A DNA stretch of 64,000 nucleotides from Epiperipatus broadwayi (taxonomy: Eukaryota; Onychophora; Udeonychophora; Euonychophora; Peripatidae): assembly GCA_028023455.1 (NCBI GenBank), contig JAQFVV010000157.1, forward strand, positions 2,356,001 through 2,420,000, in the 5' to 3' direction. Position numbers and translations under genes: made by a program. Position 1 is the stretch's first letter, and each line of letters opens with the position of its first letter. The notes under the pieces were generated by a model, which saw only the letters and a list, made by a program, of their open reading frames with translations, had not been told where the DNA came from and made no database searches. This document shows, piece by piece, positions 61,150 to 64,000 of the stretch.

Positions 61150-61262
61150 AATCATAAATATATGACCAAAGACATGTGAAAAAAAATCTATGATTCCCCA
61201 AGATCTACATTTTGTGCTGAACCAGTAATAGTTGGCCCAGGTCACAATCTCTTACACATATC
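61150..61262 (-). mobile_element. family H fragment with hammerhead remnant (copy 6)
   Basis: GACATGTGAAAAAAAATC, then TTTTGTGCTGAACCAGTAAT and GGCCCAGGTCACAATCTC match the middle of the repeat on the minus strand. The remnant at 61192-61241 keeps GGCCAA/UUGG stem I and the GGUUCAGCAC hairpin half, but lacks three bases of the core-stem II junction and has AAAA for GAAA. Confidence 0.6.
61192..61241 (-). ncRNA. hammerhead remnant, family H
   Basis: Minus strand: GGCCAA, CUAUUA (core shortened), CUGGUUCAGCAC, AAAA, UGUAGAUC, UUGGGGAAUC. Clearly homologous to the other family H motifs but certainly inactive. Confidence 0.4.
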
Positions 61263-64000
61263 ATTAATAATTTTTATTAGTAATTCATTAGATTAGAGAA
61301 ATATTATCTTGATCATTGTTTCAAATATTGAAAAAAGATCCTTTTTTAAAAAAAAATTTGAAAAGGGCTCACAAATTTTTAGCTACATTACTGATTATGC
61401 TATTATTTTTTACTTTGAAATAATTTACTTAAAATCTCTACCATTAAACTAATTTTTCAACTTGTTGCTTGTTTCATGAAATTGTCTATAACTACATTAA
61501 AGTCCATTCCCAAACTAAGTTATAGTTAGTATAGATCTTCAACACCATTTTCACTTCAAATGCCTCAGATTTTCCATCACCAATAATAACTTGCTCTCGT
61601 AAAATCATGACGTTGCTGTATAAGCAGCTACTTTTAAATGAGTCTGCAAATATTTTCGATTATCTGAGTCTAATAATATATATAGAAAGATATAAACATT
61701 TCAGTATGTGTAATCGTACAGTACATGGTATTTATGGTTAAAATTAAATGCATTTTCCTCAAATAATTTTAAAAGTACATTAGATTTATTAACAATTTTG
61801 TCAATAAATTTTACTGAGTTAATTGATTAAAATACCTTTTAATTAGAATATTTACAAATTGAAACGCAAGTAAGCGCAATATGGAAAATGATTACAATTC
61901 GAACTTTGTTATAGCTTTCGTCCATCTTGAAAATTTTCATTTCAATTTCAGTGCAGTCAGTCTATAAATTTTAAAAAGTAGTTATTTAATTCTAGTTGAA
62001 TACTTATTTATTATCTGAAGGCATGAAATAAGAACGATATTTTTTGCTTTATTTATGGATTATAATTTAAACGTCATAAATGTTAACGACTCTTTCGGAT
62101 ATTAATCAAATTAAATATTAAAATGAGAAGAAAAAATCATTTAATCTTTTATTAAATATTAAAAATATATATATACAGCAAAAAAACATTTTTAATGAAT
62201 GTTCAAATTTACTGATAGAAGTACTGGTGACTCACTCGGCAGATCGCCTCTAGGATAGCCGCGCTATAATGTAATTGAGACGTTGTTTTTCGATAGCCTA
62301 AGGATAGTCGCTCTAAAAAGCTTTTTTATTTTTATACTAACAAAATCTTTTACGCCAAGTCAGTATATTTTTTTACAATAGTGGATTTACTACTATAGAA
62401 TGCACAGCTAATGGCTAAAAAGATGGCGCATTAAGAAAAAGTTTTTTCACTCGCCAGCATCCGCAGTTTGCTAACAGCTATCTTTAAAAAAGAAATGCAT
62501 TTATAGTAGTGATGGTTATCAACACAGTGCCTCTATATTTAGGTCAGGTTAAGAGAAAGAAGAGGACCAAGTTCTTGAGGCAAAATCAAAGGATAAAGAT
62601 GAAAGTTGCAGAGAGGAGGAATATCCTTTCCCCTAAGGATCACAGCAAAAAGTCGTAATTAAAATAGTATAAAGCCATAACAACATAGACATGTCTTTCT
62701 ACATGGTTGTCTGGACTTTGAAGGATGCTGTGACAGATTAGAGCTTTCTTTTGTAGACAAAAGATATATTCATAGCTCGCCCCCTTTCCAATCTGCGCAT
62801 GTATCTCTCCTAAGGCTAAATTTTCTTAAATCTTGCGACTGCCCTTGGCCATGCGGTGACCTCGTCTTGGTTTCGAATTTTATAAAGAAAATTTGTTTCT
62901 GATTTCGACAAGAATAGCTTTTATTAAGAAATAAAAATCTCTGCAAGATTTTACGCTGTAATGTAGTTTTACCGTCATGTGATTATTAAGATTATATATT
63001 TTTCTCCATTACCATTATTTTCCTTAAGTAAATACGAATAAAATTTATTTTATAATTTCAATTAGCTCATTGTCATTAAAAAATAAAATAAAATTCATTA
63101 TTAATAGTAATTAAAAAATCCTCATTTTCAAATATCCAATACACAATATTCCTAGAAGACATTTTGTATTTAATTTTGTAGACTTAGCTCGAAGCTATAA
63201 GCAGTGGTATTGTCCAAAAGGCGAGCGTATTAATTGCACGCAATGTATTGTGGGATATATTTCTCTGCATTCTCCTGTTTACCTTCTATCTCTTCTCAAA
63301 AGACGGAAAGAAGAGAAAAAACTTGCGAGTCTCTCTCAAGGAGTTTTAATAAAATTAATTTAAAGAGCACAAAAAGAAAGTTACATTCAATGAACATGTA
63401 AAATTAAAGAGTAGTATAAAGAAATGTATTTTTACAAATGGGATGTTTTTTTTTCTTACGATTTCTTATTTATTCTTTTTTTTTTACTTGAGTTTGATCT
63501 CGAGCTCCTAGCCTAATATTCCTTAGCCTGAAGCCAAAACATTTTTTTTTTTTTGAAAAAAAAAAAAAAGAAAGAAAAAAATTACTTTCTATTTTGAATC
63601 AAAAGAAGTTTCAATACCCGACTATGAGGTCAATTCTGATGAACAGAGGTTAGAGCATTTTCTCTTCTAATTTTATAAAATAAAATTATCATGTATTTCT
63701 TATTACTTGCTTTTAATTTAGCCATCGGCAGTGTTGGAATTAACGTTAAAATTTTAAATTAAAATGTTCTATAATTCTCTATAACAGAAAAAAAAAAAGA
63801 TGAAATAAAAATGCTATAGGCTAGCTTTTATTTTTTAATATTGACCAAAATACTAAAATATGTCGGTTATTTGATATATATATATAAATTGTAAAAGCTA
63901 TTAGTTAATTATGCTATTGCGTTCAAGATTTTTCATTTAACTGGTATACTCTATATTGTTTATGCATTTTCTTATTATTTTTATATAAATCACGTTTTAA
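61263..64000. other. less A+T-rich terminal region, no gene recognised
   Basis: From about 62210 the sequence is noticeably less A+T-rich (CpG-containing strings at 62238-62330, 62770-62880 and 63215-63350). A short direct repeat, CTAGGATAGCCGCGCTA and CTAAGGATAGTCGCTCTA, lies about 50 bp apart at 62250 and 62300. A 49-codon plus-strand ORF at about 62512-62661 encodes a very basic peptide (KRKKRTKFLRQNQRIKMKV) preceded by TATTTAG. I recognise no family. This could be the edge of a host gene (promoter or exon) extending beyond the window, but nothing here proves it. Confidence 0.35.

Overview
The window is gene-poor, intron-free, very A+T-rich eukaryotic DNA (about three quarters A+T by eye). 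It has no bacterial operon structure and no host protein-coding gene that I can support. Almost every recognisable feature is a transposable element or its remnant. The mix (RTE-type LINE, a second APE-type LINE, long-LTR elements primed by tRNA-Lys, tRNA-derived SINEs, a Penelope-like GIY-YIG tail, hammerhead ribozyme repeats) points to an invertebrate animal. I cannot name the species.

Layout. 1-12 kb: intergenic DNA with an old RTE relic, two fold-back palindromes (2951-3100, 3205-3721), a 650-bp fold-back repeat (9731-10381) and a related single unit (11690-12005). 12.07-24.59 kb: an old LTR retrotransposon with a 1.74-kb 5' LTR, a PBS-like site, a decayed gag with no pol, a polypurine tract and a 3' LTR. 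That 3' LTR was later split by a 6-kb LINE (16531-22507) and a 0.63-kb fold-back element (22828-23453); the 5' LTR still carries both empty sites. 24.6-29.5 kb: a second, younger LTR element with 2.07-2.1-kb LTRs, a tRNA-Lys PBS and only 0.7 kb of non-coding interior. 29.5-43 kb: intergenic DNA with four more fold-backs, a SINE, two tRNA-like relics and microsatellites. 43.2-46.2 kb: a nearly complete but frameshifted RTE LINE. 46-55 kb: intergenic DNA, a 340-bp ATCT microsatellite, a perfect 166-bp tandem duplication and a decayed LINE. 55.3-61.3 kb: a truncated RTE copy with target-site duplication, SINEs, more hammerhead repeats, a Penelope-like C-terminal fragment and a polyadenylated retrocopy with a 15-bp target-site duplication. 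61.3-64 kb: slightly less A+T-rich DNA without a recognised gene.

The main discovery is a set of ten type-I hammerhead ribozyme motifs. Seven belong to one dispersed ~310-bp repeat family. Two sit head to head in the arms of the fold-back element at 22.8-23.45 kb, and one lies beside the Penelope-like fragment. The motif at 23240-23297 keeps every catalytic nucleotide. Several copies are inverted dimers, so each arm of a palindrome holds a ribozyme. This suggests a group of ribozyme-bearing, non-autonomous retroelements (retrozyme- or Penelope-related) that move as inverted dimers. The possible helpers (Penelope-like, RTE, APE-LINE) are all dead in this window.
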